Shown here in pieces: positions 21,801 to 32,393 of a stretch of DNA of 64,000 nt. The translations under genes were made by a program, and so were the position numbers. This stretch comes from Meloidogyne chitwoodi (taxonomy: Eukaryota; Nematoda; Chromadorea; Rhabditida; Meloidogynidae). The stretch's first letter is position 1. Each line of letters opens with the position of its first letter. The notes under the pieces were generated by a model. That model did not search any database, was not told the origin of the DNA, and was given only the letters and a program-made list of their open reading frames with translations. The stretch covers positions 1,736,001 through 1,800,000 of the forward strand of contig JACZZP010000013.1 in the NCBI GenBank assembly GCA_015183035.1, written 5' to 3'.

Positions 21801-24800
21801 AAAACCTTACATTAGTTTGTTTTTTAAAAATTAAAAAAATAAAATTATCTAACCTTCCAAAGACTCTTTTTGTATTTGTGAAATACCCCCAGCACGTCCT
21901 TCCTCAAAATCACGTTTCATACGGCTCATCTCTTCAGCCTTTTCCCTTCGTAAAGCTTCAATTTCTTCTAACATTTTTTCGTCCTTTGCTGACTTTTTTT
22001 CGTCGCTTTTTAATGCTTCTTTCTAAAATTAAAAAAAAATTAAATAGAGATATTTTTTAGAAAAAATTAGTCAATTTATGATAGAAAAATACGCAAAATT
22101 TGTCCGCAAAAAATTAAAAAAATAGTATTGAGTCATAATATTAAATTTTTGTGCAAATATTAACACTTAAATATTAATAAAAATTAAAAAGAAAAAAAAA
22201 ATTTGCACTAAAATAAAAAATTAAATAAAAAATTGATTTAAATAGTTCTACATATTTATTTAAAAATAAATTAAAGAAAGAATTTAGTAGTTTGACTTCC
22301 TTTTTTAATTTTTAAAAAGAAGAAGAATTAAAAATAAAAAGAAAGAAAGAAAAATAAAAATATATATTCCACCCTATTTTAAATATTTATATATCCGTTG
22401 TGTAAAACTGTGATTATAAATAAATAACGGAGAGAGAAATATTAAAATAAAAAATTTTCCACCATCCAGTTTCCCGTAAAAAATTAATTTCCACGAGAAG
22501 GATTCGAACCTTGGTCATTTTTTCTCATTTCTCCCCTAAAACTTAGAAATTCTCCACTTAACCAAAAATATATTTATTCTCCCCTAAATTTTCTCAATAT
22601 TCAGGAGCTTGTATCTCGACTTCTATACGATATTAGAGATAAATGAATAACTCATTTAATTCAGCTTTTCGAGCTCTTTCCAATGATGTATGTCTCGGCC
22701 AAAACTTACCAATAGTTTAAAAGCTAAAAAATATAATTTATCTATTACCCCCAAATTTTCAAATGCTCCTAGCACCTTTCTGAAAAAAATTTAAGGGTAA
22801 AATTTTTTAAAAATTTTTGTCAAAAAATTCAAAATAAAATTGTCTTAAATCGTGCGCTTTTGGATAGTCAATACCATACTTTTGAACTGAGTAATGAGCT
22901 CTTGAAGTTCTGGGGGTAATGGATTACACCAAAACTTTGAGAGATCACAGCGTCTTTCATTCGGGACCTAGAATCCTAAATTTTAGGCTAAAGATGGATC
23001 AGACAATGATCTAAAGTTGTTATCATTGATAAGTCCATTCGACCTATTTTGACTGAGATATGTGCTTCCGAAATTTTGGGTGGATCCAAGGCTTTGTTTG
23101 ATCATAACTCAGTTAATTTGGGATCTAAATCTATAAATTTTTGGTCAAAGACAGATCAACCAATGAATTATTATCATACAAATTTTTTAGTCAATTCGTT
23201 CAAGTTGAGCCGAGATATGGATCCATTTCCCCCAAAATTTCAAATGCTCCTAGCACCTATAAATAATGAAATATTAGTGAAAATTTTTGAAAAATTTTTG
23301 CCAAAAAATTAGAAATAATTGTCCAAATATATTGACAAAATTTTATCAAGTTTTATCCGTGGATTAAGGTTTGGTGATATTTTTTAATTCCTGCTTAGAC
23401 TCAAAATGACCTTAATTAAATTGAATATTTTGTATTTTTCGAATATTTGATATTATGAAATTTTTACATTTTTTATTGAATAATGCATAAATATCAAAAT
23501 GTCAAATATTCGAAAAATATAAAAATTCTAATTTACAAAAGGTCATTTTGAGTCTAAGCAAAAATTAAAAAACCTTGTCGAACGTTAATGACTGAACAGA
23601 ATTTGATAAAATTTTGTAAATATATTTGGTCAATTATTTATAATTTTTTGGCAAAAATTTTTCAAAAATTTTCACTAATATTTCATTATTTATAGGTGCT
23701 AGGAGCATTTGAAATTTCGGGGGAAATGGATCCATATCTCGGCTCAACTTGAACGAATTGACTAAAAAATTTGTATGAAAATAATTCATTGGTACATCTA
23801 TCATTGACCAAAAATTTATAGATTTAGGTACCAGATTAACTGTGTTAGGATCAAAAAAAGTGTTGGATCCACCCAAAATTTCGGGAGCACATATCTCGGT
23901 CAAAATAGGTCGAATGGACTTATCAATGATAACAACTTTAGATCATTGTCTGATCCATCTTTAGCCTAAAATTTAGGATTCTAGGTCCCGAATGAAAGAC
24001 GCTGTGATCTCTCAAAGTTTTGGTGTAATCCATTACCCCCAGAACTTCAAGAGCTCATTACTCAGTTCAAAAGTATGGTATTGACTATCCAAAAGCGCAC
24101 GATTTAAGACAATTTTATTTTGAATTTTTTGACAAAAATTTTTAAAAAATTTTACCCTTAAATTTTTTTCAGAAAGGTGCTAGGAGCATTTGAAAATTTG
24201 GGGGTAATAGATAAATTATATTTTTTAGCTTTTAAACTATTGGTAAGTTTTGGCCGAGACATACATCATTGGAAAGAGCTCGAAAAGCTGAATTAAATGA
24301 GTTATTCATTTATCTCTAATATCGTATAGAAGTCGAGATACAAGCTCCTGAATATTGAGAAAATTTAGGGGAGAATAAATATATTTTTGGTTAAGTGGAG
24401 AATTTCTAAGTTTTAGGGGAGAAATGAGAAAAAATGACCAAGGTTCGAATCCTTCTCGTGGAAATTAATTTTTTACGGGAAACTGGATGGTGGAAAATTT
24501 TTAATTTTTATTTTATTAAATTCCTTGACATAATGGGCATTATTTAGTCAAATTTTAAATTGCTATTTTATTTAAAAAACCTTAAAAATTAAATTAAAGG
24601 AAATTAAGGTATTTTCATAAAAATTATGCCGTAGAATCTTTATTCATCCATATCTCGGCACAAATTGAACGAATTGATTAACAAAATTGTATGATAATAA
24701 GCAATTGGTTGATCTGTCTTTGACCCAAAATTTATAGATTTAGGTACCGGATTAACTGAGATTGGTTCGATCAAAGTTTTGGGGGCAAGTCGTTATATCC

Positions 24801-26070
24801 CAAAGATTTTTGGGAGCGCATATCTCGACTTCTATACTACATATCTCTTTCCTTCATAGCTTGTTCGATTCAGTTTTTCGAGCTCTTTCGAATAATAGAT
24901 GTTTAGGATGGATTTAACATGTGAAAAAAAAGTTCCTAAAATACAGTAGGAATTGACTGGGACTGAAATGGTGGTACGGAACCGACCGGTCCGCTTTTTA
25001 CGGCGATCTTTCTTCTTTTTATCTCTGCCAACACTATTTCTTTAATCTTCTGTGTATAACTTAGCTTATTTTTAACTTTTTATTTCCTCATAATCTGCTT
25101 ACACTATTTCTCAAATTAAATAGAGACCGGCACTGCGGTCGGGATTTTCTAGGATCCAGGCCTCAAAATCCCGGTTTTTTTTGGATTTTTGGGATTCAGA
25201 ATTTTTCGGGATTAATCCCAGAAAATCCCTCCCGGTCACTGTTGAAAAAATCCCGAATCGGGATTCCGGAAATGCGATTTTGCCGGTCTCTAGTAGAAAC
25301 TTAAAAAATATAAATATATTTAACAGAAAAAGGAGAACAAAGTCAATTGGTATATTTTATTTAATTTTAATTATGTCCGGTTGTCACTAATGGAAATACC
25401 AATAATAATAATAACAACAACAGATGGGCGGCGATGTAAAAGAAAAAAAGGGAGAGAAATAAAATTTATTTGTGAGCGTTATAAATAAAAATATATTTAA
25501 GGAATGTTTGTGAGTGTTTTGGAATGAATTGAGTGAGTATATATTTAATCGAGTAAAGTTTTTATTAATATTTTTGAGAAAAGGAAGAAATATATATATT
25601 TGTTGAAAGGTTATAAACACAACACATTTTTAGAATTTATAAATAGAAAATAAATTTAAAAAAAATCAATCTAATAAAGAAAAAAATTTAATTTAAGGAT
25701 TTTTTTTAATATTTTTTAAATTTTAGACTCTAATGTGCCCTCAAAATGAATGATTAAGCATTTTTTAACTAAACATTATTTACATATACAAAAAAAGATT
25801 TTTTCAATATGAGCTTGACTTGGTGTAGTGGGATAGTTTTTAATTTCACAGCAATAGGTTGTAGGTTCGAACCCCAACGGTGGAAAATAATTTTATTTTG
25901 AAGAAAAATGATAAATAAATTTTTTTCATTTTATAATAATTTAATAAACATACAATTTGTTTTAAATCTCCTGTTCTGCCTTCTATATCAATTTTTGGAG
26001 GTGGTTTTTTACTATTTTCTTCATCAGAATCTGAACTGACCGCATAGGGGTCTTCTTCCATATCAGTCAT
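18655..26070 (-). CDS. LIM-domain protein with long acidic coiled-coil tail (EPLIN-like, tentative)
   Basis: This is a probable actin- or adhesion-associated adaptor. Twelve exons join in phase to give 699 residues: 26070-25954, 22022-21854, 21759-21465, 21377-21187, 20521-20367, 20272-20086, 19910-19693, 19646-19602, 19548-19428, 19365-19194, 19145-18901 and 18839-18655. A single LIM domain (about residues 165-225) shows CCICLKVVYPVEKIW, HTNCFKCFKC and GILYCKPH, with the zinc ligands in place, and it most resembles EPLIN/LIMA1 LIMs. Upstream is an acidic start EDPYAVSSDSDEEN. Downstream are charged helices with W-containing segments such as EVKQKWKTGD and KMAAKWEKIHKKEAKK. Intron 1 is 3.9 kb and full of repeats, so linkage of exon 1 rests on splice phase and sequence style. 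An internal alternative first exon and an alternative reading of the last exon are listed separately. Confidence 0.72.
19951..20020 (-). repeat. tRNA-like relic in LIM-gene intron
   Basis: On the minus strand a box-A-like TGGTTAAGTTGG is followed by a box-B-like GGGTTCGAATCCC (plus-strand 19956-19968). It lies in the intron between the exons ending at 20086 and starting at 19910, in the sense of the host gene. Acceptor-stem pairing is not visible, so it is treated as a relic. Confidence 0.5.
20583..20604 (-). CDS. Alternative internal first exon of the LIM gene (MISSSYL)
   Basis: A 22 nt mini-exon, ATG plus six codons and one base, ends at a strong GTAAG donor. It finishes in phase 1, exactly as exon 4 does, so it can splice to the exon at 20521. 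That would give a short isoform without the LIM domain. The 580 bp upstream contain no LIM-gene exon and could hold a second promoter. The evidence is splice phase and donor quality only. Confidence 0.5.
22494..22568 (-). repeat. tRNA-like relic, left arm of palindrome
   Basis: The minus strand reads box A TGGTTAAGTGG, then about 50 nt later AGGTTCGAATCC. It is the mirror partner of 24385-24460, so it was copied as part of the palindrome. Confidence 0.5.
24385..24460 (+). repeat. tRNA-like relic, right arm of palindrome
   Basis: The plus strand reads TGGTTAAGTGG (from 24388) and AGGTTCGAATCC (from about 24440), nearly identical to the left-arm copy. Any RNA polymerase III start here would run outward to the right, and from the left copy outward to the left. 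Confidence 0.5.
24640..24960. repeat. Partial, rearranged copy of palindrome modules
   Basis: Just outside the palindrome, phrases found inside its arms reappear in diverged form: CCATATCTCGGCACAAATTG, TTTATAGATTTAGGTACC and CATATCTCGACTTCTATAC followed by TTTTTCGAGCTCTTTC. The order differs from the arms. This suggests the palindrome was built from, or decayed into, a tandem family of these modules. Confidence 0.6.
25121..25292. mobile_element. Short TA-flanked inverted-repeat element
   Basis: The ends TAGAGACCGGCA and TGCCGGTCTCTA are perfect 12 bp inverted repeats around a G/C-richer interior with many TCCCG/CGGGA motifs. Both ends carry TA, as Tc1/mariner-type elements leave, and the 8 bp flanks do not match, which argues against hAT. 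Length is about 170 bp with no coding capacity. It sits in LIM-gene intron 1. Confidence 0.7.
25812..25882 (+). repeat. tRNA-like relic in LIM intron 1
   Basis: TGGTGTAGTGGG (box A-like) is followed by GTAGGTTCGAACCCC (box B-like). It is antisense to the LIM gene and lies about 70 bp from exon 1. The acceptor stem is not formed. Confidence 0.5.
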
Positions 26071-27022
26071 TTTAAAAAATAATATTTTTTACTAAAAATA
26101 AATTTAAAAAAAATATTTTTATTAATAATATTTGCATAATTATTAATATTCTCATTTTTATAAAAAATAAATTTTCCCAAAAATAAATAAAAAAATTCTT
26201 TTTTGTTAAAAAAGGGGGAAATTTTGAAGGAAAATTAACTCTTAATTTTTAATAATTTAAAAGATAAAATAATACATTTATTTATTTTACTTTTTTTAGT
26301 TAACTATTTAACCTATAAATATTTTAGATAATTATATCAAACATTCTCTCACTTATTCCATTTAATCTCTGAGTTATCCCAGGACTAAGACAGAGAGATT
26401 TCTCAAATAATAATTTTTGTTAAAAATATAATAAAAATAGTAAATATATAATTTTATCAAATAAAATGTTTGTTAGGACATGAAAAGAGCTTAATAATAA
26501 TAAAAAAAGGTTCTTTCCTCTCAGATATATTTACTTATGTTTGTATAAAATCAAGTAAAATATTCTCATATTCAAGAAAAGAAGAACGATCGTCACACAA
26601 GCGCCTGATCACTGAAAAAAGAGAATTTTCTGAGAGGATAAAAAAACGACAGAGGTCTTCTAGCCTGGATATTTTCTTGAAAAAAGATATAAAAATAGGG
26701 GAAAAGAGGACACAAATCAATCGGTTAAAGTAAAAAATAAAATAAGAAAAGAAAATTAAGAGAAGAAGAACAGTGCCAAATAATAAAAAAAAAGATTTTG
26801 ATTTTTAAGGACAACAAATGCTTTTTCTTTTTAACGTGTGTGTAATAGTATTATTTTATTAAATATCAAAGAGAACTAAAATTCAAAAAAAATTTTAAAG
26901 AAAATTAAGTGGGCGGAAAAAGTATAAAAATATGACCAAAATTGGGGAAAATTATTTCATTTATGCCTAATTAAAAACTTTACTATTTAATAAGATTAAA
27001 AATCTAAGCCAAAAGATACCTC
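26071..27022. other. Upstream region of the LIM gene, AT-rich
   Basis: This is presumed promoter and 5' flank of the LIM gene (minus). It contains an open frame of 87 codons at 26470-26733 that is rich in K, R and S but has no domain, and an antisense overlapping frame. No confident gene was found. Confidence 0.4.
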
Positions 27023-27201
27023 TCTTTAAAGAAGAAATTATTAAAAAGTCTAGATAAAAGTTTACAAAAATCAAAAAAGCAAAGGGGGGAGTAAGCTCAT
27101 TTTTAATGTTCTCACTTTAAAAATGAGCTTACTCCCCCCTTTGCTTTTTTGATTTTTATAAACTTTTATCTTTACTTTTTAATAATTAAATTATTTTTAA
27201 A
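27023..27201. mobile_element. Long-hairpin MITE
   Basis: An inverted repeat with about 70 bp arms and a loop of about 12 bp. The centre is conserved as GGGGGGAGTAAGCTCATTTTT on the left and its complement on the right; the outer parts are A/T-rich (AATTATTAAAAAGT and its complement). There is no coding capacity. Outer borders are uncertain because of the flanking A/T tracts. Confidence 0.72.
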
Positions 27202-27591
27202 GAAAATAAGATAAAACAAAATATATTTATTTATTGACCACTTTAAGAAGCTAAAAAAGAACACACGAAAAATTTGGCCAAAGTTAAAAATATATTAAAA
27301 GGACAGGAAGTGAGAAAAAGCAGTAAAAGAGAGGGAAAAAAGAATTGCTTGATCGATCTATTCTTTTTATTTTTGAATTAAATAAATATATTTTTATGTC
27401 TTTCCCAAATCATTATTATCTTAAAAATAAAAATAAATAAAAGAAAAAGATTAAAAAATAAAAATATAATTTTTAAAAGGGAGGGATAAATTAAAAAAAA
27501 TATTCAGAATTAAATATATTAATTAAACAATTGTCATTTTTGAGTATTTTTTAAGTCAAAAAATAAATAATTTAAAAAATATACTTTTATT

Positions 27592-27825
27592 TCAAGAATC
27601 ATTAGAAATATCCATCTTTTGATTGTCACTTTGTTGTTCTATTTGTGATGTTTCCCTAAGTACTTCTGAATTGGTCGTTGAGGAATCCTTCGCCTTTTGA
27701 ACACGACACTAAAATTTCTATTTAATTAATTTTTTTTTTAATTAAAAAAAGAAAACCATGTTTGCATCCATTTCTTCAATATCCGTTTGTTTTAGTCGCA
27801 ATGAACTTAGAGGACGTCGAATCAT
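27592..27825 (-). CDS. CDC26: CDC26/APC12-like subunit of the anaphase-promoting complex
   Basis: This is a small two-exon gene (27825-27757 and 27708-27592), 61 residues. The N-terminus MIRRPLSSLRLKQTDIEEMD fits the conserved CDC26 start (M-hydrophobic-RR-P-x-x-hydrophobic-x-hydrophobic-K-x-x-DIEE). In known CDC26 this segment binds the TPR groove of APC6/CDC16 and stabilises it. The remaining 40 residues are polar and unstructured, ending QKMDISNDS. It lies on the same strand as the AT-hook gene, 640 bp downstream of it. Short length limits certainty, but the RRP...DIEE pattern together with size supports the call. Confidence 0.62.
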
Positions 27826-28465
27826 TTTTTAATTTTTAAACAATTTTTAAAAAAGCTAAAAATTAAATATTTGAAAAAATAAATTAAAAAACATAAATCA
27901 AATAAATGTTTAAAAACTCAAAAATATATAAATGAACATTTTTTAACCTTTTTATTGAAATTTTTTCAAAATAATTAAATCAAACAAATTAGAGAGAATG
28001 TTTTGTGTATCATGTAATGCTATATATATGTAATATTAATTTTGATGAATAATTATTCTAATTGGAAAATGTCAAAAAAAAATAACACAAATTTAAATTA
28101 ATCTTTGTTACCCCAATAATCATTTAAATTTGGAAAAAAACAGAATATCAAAAAATATACCAAATTTCCAATCACAAGATTATTTCATCAAAATTAAAAA
28201 AAAAGGTATGTAAAATAATCAGTCAAAACAAATTAATGCAAGTAATGGGAATGAGACAGAGACCAAAAATTAATTTTAAAAGGCCGGGAACATTTTGTTT
28301 TTGTGTTGATTTGTTTGGTGTTTTGGTATACAAGAAAAGAAATTAAATGAAGAGAGGAAATAGAGATTCCGCCAAATTATATTCAAATGTTGAATGTCAT
28401 CTCACAAATCACTAAAATTGAAAATTATTTGTTAAATAAAAAATTTTTAAAAAGCTTACAGGCGA
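27826..28465. other. Spacer between CDC26-like and AT-hook genes
   Basis: AT-rich sequence with no ORF of interest. It should hold the 3' UTR of the AT-hook gene and the 5' region of the CDC26-like gene. Confidence 0.35.
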
Positions 28466-29024
28466 TTAAGAAGGAGATTTGTTGTCATGAGCTAAAAAAT
28501 ATAAAATTTATTTTCATTAGATAACTTATTTTTACTAAATTAAGAAAGAAATTCAATTAATAAACTTTTAAAAATAACCTCCATCAGACTGATCACCACT
28601 GCTTTCTTCGGAAGTCGCATTCTTCTTTGGACGTCCACGTTTTCCAGTCGCTCCTTTTTTGGTCACACCACCCTTAAAAAGTGCAGGATGCTCAACTGCC
28701 TTTTTTGGTTGTGATGGATTCTTAAAATTAAAACAATTATTTTATTTAAATTAAAAAAACCTTAACAGAAGTGACACCTTTTGGACGGCCACGCCCTTTC
28801 TTAACAGCTGCTTGAGGTGGAGATTTCGTTACAGTCGGAGGTTTAACAGGAGATTTTGCTGCTTCACCATTAGGAGAGCTCTATAGGAAATATTTAAATA
28901 ATAATTTTTAAAAAATAACCGCTGGAGATTTTGTCCTAGGTGGTGATTTGTCTAGAACAGAAACAGCAGCTGCAACCTTCGCTGGACGACCTCGCCCTCG
29001 TTTCTTTGGAGCTTGCGAATTCAT
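28466..29024 (-). CDS. AT-hook (HMGA-like) chromatin protein
   Basis: This small basic nuclear protein of about 135 residues is encoded by four exons. Three AT-hook cores are visible: KKRGRGRPAK near the start, KKGRGRPKG in exon 2 and GKRGRPKK in exon 3. Each binds the minor groove of A/T-rich DNA. The linkers carry SP and TP pairs (DKSPPRTKSPA, PPTVTKSPP) suited to proline-directed phosphorylation, and the C-terminus is acidic (ATSEESSGDQSDGG), as in HMGA proteins. Start ATG is at 29024 and stop TAA at 28466-28468. It is divergent from the plus-strand gene at 29645. Confidence 0.85.
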
Positions 29025-29644
29025 TTTGTTTTAACTGGAGAAAAAATTTAACTTAAAAAAGGTTAAATTAAAATAAAAAAATTAAAAAAATAACAAAAAA
29101 TTAAAAAAAAATTGAAAAAAATAACAAAAAAAGATAAAAAATAACAAAAAAAATTAAAAAAAAAACAACTAAAATTTCTAAAAATTAACAACTCAAAAAA
29201 TAATTTACAAAAATCAATAAAAATATTATAGCGAAAGAAGAAGAATATATAAAAATTGTTTTTCCAAAATATTAAACGCAGAGCAAATAAAATGTCCCAA
29301 TAAATAAAACTAGAAAAAGAATTAAATAAAAAAAACAAACGCTTGGCTTTCTTTTTAAAAAATGACACAATGCCACAAAAATTTTAAAAATCGCGCCAAA
29401 ATAAATAATTCCTTTTTAAGTGTAAAGCCCAACTAGTCGCAAAATAGTATGTTAAATAAAGAGAATTAGAAATAAAGAGGAAACTAGAGACTACGTGCAC
29501 CTAGTCGGGCGTATCAGTCTTTTTTAAGTGTCAGCCCAACTAGTCGCTGCAAAAAAAGCTGATTAGTCGCGGAACGTTTCATTCCATATTTTTATTTTTT
29601 ATCTTTCAAATTTTATTTTCTTAAAAATTAAATTTTAGAAAGTT
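29025..29644. other. Divergent promoter region with repeat insertion
   Basis: This spacer between two divergent genes presumably drives both. An inverted-repeat element occupies about 29411-29510 and the outer motif AGCCCAACTAGTCGC is repeated at about 29530. The rest is A-rich; the 101-codon frame at 29063-29368 is a poly-F/L artefact of A-runs. Confidence 0.4.
29411..29560. mobile_element. GCCCAACTAGTCGC inverted-repeat element
   Basis: AGCCCAACTAGTCGC on the left faces GCACCTAGTCGGGCG on the right, an imperfect terminal inverted repeat, with a purine-rich centre AAAGAGAATTAGAAATAAAG. A second copy of the left motif follows at 29530. The same layout and a related centre occur at 40808-40955, so this is a dispersed family. 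Confidence 0.6.
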
Positions 29645-30264
29645 ATGTCAAATGAAAGCCGTGATTTTTCTGCTCTTTTGAACACAAAATGTGAACGAAA
29701 AATGAAGAGAAAAGTAGCCAAAAAAATAAAGGCAAATTGTCGAAATGCATATTCTCAACATCTCAATGTATTTTTTTAATTTTTTTTAAATAATTTTTGT
29801 TTTAATTTAAAAAAGGTTGAATCTACAATTTCAAAACAATTAGAAGATTCAAAACGAAAGAAAAAACTTGAAAAGCGAAGAAGGCTTAGAAATAAAAAAA
29901 GAAAAGAGAGAAATGAAGCAGAAAGGAAGAAAAGAATTGAAGGCAAAAATTATGAAAATTTTAATGAAACAGATGAAGAAGAAGGTGAGGATGAATGTAC
30001 AACAATTGAACAATTTAGAGAAGAGGTTACTTTTTTTAAAATTAATTTTTAAAAAATTAATTTTTTCCACAAAAGGCTGATAAAGTAAGACATCAAAGAC
30101 TAAAAGAAGATTTAGATGATGATGATAAAGAAATTCGACGACTTGAAAGGTTAATTCGAAAAAGTAAGAAAAGAAAAAAGGGAAAAATTGAAGTTGAAGA
30201 AATGAGTGAAGATGAATTGGAAAAAATTTTTAAAGAAAATGATTTAAGCGAAGAAGAGGATTAA
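29645..30264 (+). CDS. Highly charged nuclear/nucleolar-type protein, unassigned
   Basis: A three-exon gene of about 175 residues, extremely rich in K, R and E. It starts MSNESRDFSALLN, continues with KMKRKVAKKIKAN and long basic helices KKLEKRRRLRNKKRKERN, and ends in EEIRR-type helices and an acidic tail DLSEEED. Basic KRK clusters imply nuclear localisation. Segments such as DDDDKEIRRLERLIRKSKKR loosely resemble the region in front of the MIF4G domain in NOM1-type nucleolar proteins, but no MIF4G or MA3 domain follows, so I do not name it. The stop lies 59 bp from the 3' end of the convergent PRPF4 gene. Confidence 0.7.
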
Positions 30265-30322
30265 AGGTAAATATTTGTTGGGTATTTTTTATTTTTAAAA
30301 AACAAAATAAATAAATTAAATA

Positions 30323-32231
30323 TTAAGTTTCCCTTGAAAAATTCCATAATTTAAATGTCCGATCATAACAACTTGAGGCCATCCAGTTTTCATCTGGTGA
30401 TATATCAATACATGTAACCTATACAAAATAAAATTTATTAGAAAAATTATTAATAATTTAAAATAAAAACCTTCATATTATGTGAATCAAATATTCTTAG
30501 TGGTTGCCATCCTGAACATGTCCATAATTTCATTGTATTATCATAAGAACCAGTAACCAAATATTCTCCAGAAGGATCAATTTTAACTCGTGAAACTAAA
30601 TTATTATGAGCTGACATTGTGTAAATTTGTCGACGCATTCGAACATCCCAAATTTTACAAGTATTATCAGCACTCCCAGTAACCATTAAAAAACTTTAAA
30701 AAAAACAAGTTAAAAAACAATTAAAAATAAAAAACCCATTTTGATGCCAACAAGCAGTGTAAATTCCTTTTTGATGTCCTTCTAAAAACATTATACATCG
30801 GCCAGTTCTTAAATCTAAAAAATTAAATTATATAAAAATTATTTTATAATAAAAAAACCCCAAACACGTCCATAACAATCAAGGCCACTAAAAAATAAAA
30901 AAATTAAATTATAAATAATAAAAAATACCCAGTAAGTAAAAGAGAACCATCAACATGAAAATCCAAGTCAAACAATGCTTTACTATGTCCTTCTTGATAA
31001 ATAAGTTCTTGTAAAGTTTCCAAATCAAATAAACGCCATGAAGAGTCAAAACTGAAAAAATAGATTTAAAAAAAATTAATTTATAATAAAAAAAACCATG
31101 TAGTGCATAAATGCTTTCCATTTTGATGAAATGCTAATCTAGGTACTCTATCTTCATGTTTTTCTAGTTTTGCCAAAGGTTTTTCTCCATCTACCAAATT
31201 CCACAAAAACACATTACCAGAATGGTCACATGAAGCAGCATTTAATAAAAGAGGATCTTGATTTTTATATGCACCTGGATAGAAACGCTGAGAAAAATAA
31301 AAGTATGAAGAAAATCAGAAATACTAATTAAATTTTTATACCGCTGATCCAACTTGACAAGGATGTCCTTGAAGTTTAAGTTCTTCTTTACAATCAGGTA
31401 TGGACCAAATAGAAACTTGACCAGACCAATTTGAAGTAATAATATGTTTAGAATCAGGCGAAAATTCGGCAAAAGAAGTTGGTCTAACACCAGAAACCTT
31501 TTTAAAAAATAAAACATTTAAAAGAAGAACAAACTTGTGTCCCATAAAGTTGAAGTGTTTGAATACGTCTATGTGTTGCTTGTTTAATTAAAGCTCTTTC
31601 TTGTTGTGAAAGCATTGCTTGAACCCTCGCTCTTTCTAACCTTTGTTTCTTAAATTTAAAATTTTTTTATTTATTTTAATTTAAAAGAAAACCGCTTTAG
31701 CCAAACTAAAATCAGCAATTTCAACTCGAGCATCACGAAGAGCAGCTGGTCCTCGATGATACCAAGTACTTTGATCATCTTGAATGTCAGCCCTTTCTTT
31801 ATCATCCAAATGAAGAATTGCATATATTTCATCTTCTGACATTCGAGAAAGTAATGAACGAAGACGTTCACGTCTATCTAATATATCTTCTCCAAAAATA
31901 CAAATTGGCTCATTACATCGTCGAAGCATAAGCTTTACTTGAATGTCATCAGTTGGAAGAGTTAAACTTCTTGCCTTAAATTATTTAAAGTTTTCATATA
32001 GGTTATTTTATTCAAAAAATTAAGTTATTTCAAAGGTTAAAAAGTTGAAAAAAATTTGCGACAAAGGTGCTCGAACCTACGCCATTCAAAGACAAAACTC
32101 TAAACCAACCCACTACACCATTAAGATTAAATATAAAAAACCTTTCTCCTTCGGTCAAAATCAGCCAAAATTTCCTTTTGTACTGGATTATCTATTGCCG
32201 AAAGATCAACAATTCCTTCAATAGTAGCCAT
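30323..32231 (-). CDS. PRPF4: U4/U6 snRNP protein PRPF4 (PRP4)
   Basis: This is a core component of the U4/U6 and tri-snRNP particles in pre-mRNA splicing. After the N-terminus [16 protein letters not shown] comes the splicing-factor motif region ([28 protein letters not shown]), then a helix and about seven WD40 repeats, including [38 protein letters not shown] and [10 protein letters not shown] at the end. The start ATG is at 32231, preceded on the minus strand by TTTTAG, a likely trans-splice acceptor. The gene begins 162 bp after the RPB3 stop on the same strand, a typical operon gap. One intron (between the exons on either side of 32056-32128) carries a tRNA-like relic. Confidence 0.95.
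32056..32128 (-). repeat. tRNA-like relic in PRPF4 intron
   Basis: The minus strand reads TGGTGTAGTGGG then GTAGGTTCGAGCACC about 36 nt later. It is sense to PRPF4. The B-box has one change from the consensus and the acceptor stem is missing. Confidence 0.5.
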
Positions 32232-32393
32232 TGATTATAAATTCTTAAATAGCTAAAATTGTTCGATTTAAATTAAAAAAAGTAATTAGATAGATATTAA
32301 AAAACTTTAAAATTAAAACAAAAAAATTATTTTTTTAAAATAATTATTTGAACAAATTCGTTTTTTAAATAAAATTAAAGCGCAAGTCTTTTC

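Larger units (their letters stand above)
22453..24499. mobile_element. 2 kb near-perfect palindrome (foldback element) in LIM intron 1
   Basis: Two arms of about 1 kb run inward from TTTTCCACCATCCAGTTTCC at 22456 and its inverse ending near 24497, and they pair almost to the centre near 23475, leaving a loop of only a few tens of bases. The arms differ by scattered substitutions, so they are not an assembly mirror. Each arm holds a tRNA-like sequence near its outer end and several related modules built around phrases like GATATGGATCC and TCAAATGCTCCTAGCACC. Mirror-image open frames of about 87 codons (23049-23312 plus, 23634-23903 minus) occur but have no domain. The element type is unknown; a foldback DNA transposon fits best. 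Confidence 0.8.

Noticed and set aside
23049..23903. Mirror-image 87-89 codon frames in the palindrome arms (MTEICA...)
   Set aside because: Both are the same repeat read from each arm; no domain, no splice context and the similarity follows from the palindrome itself.
26470..26733. 87-codon K/R/S-rich frame upstream of the LIM gene
   Set aside because: No domain, overlaps an antisense frame, and no acceptor or neighbour suggests a gene.
29063..29368. 101-codon F-rich minus-strand frame
   Set aside because: Antisense reading of A-runs in a promoter region; no gene-like composition.
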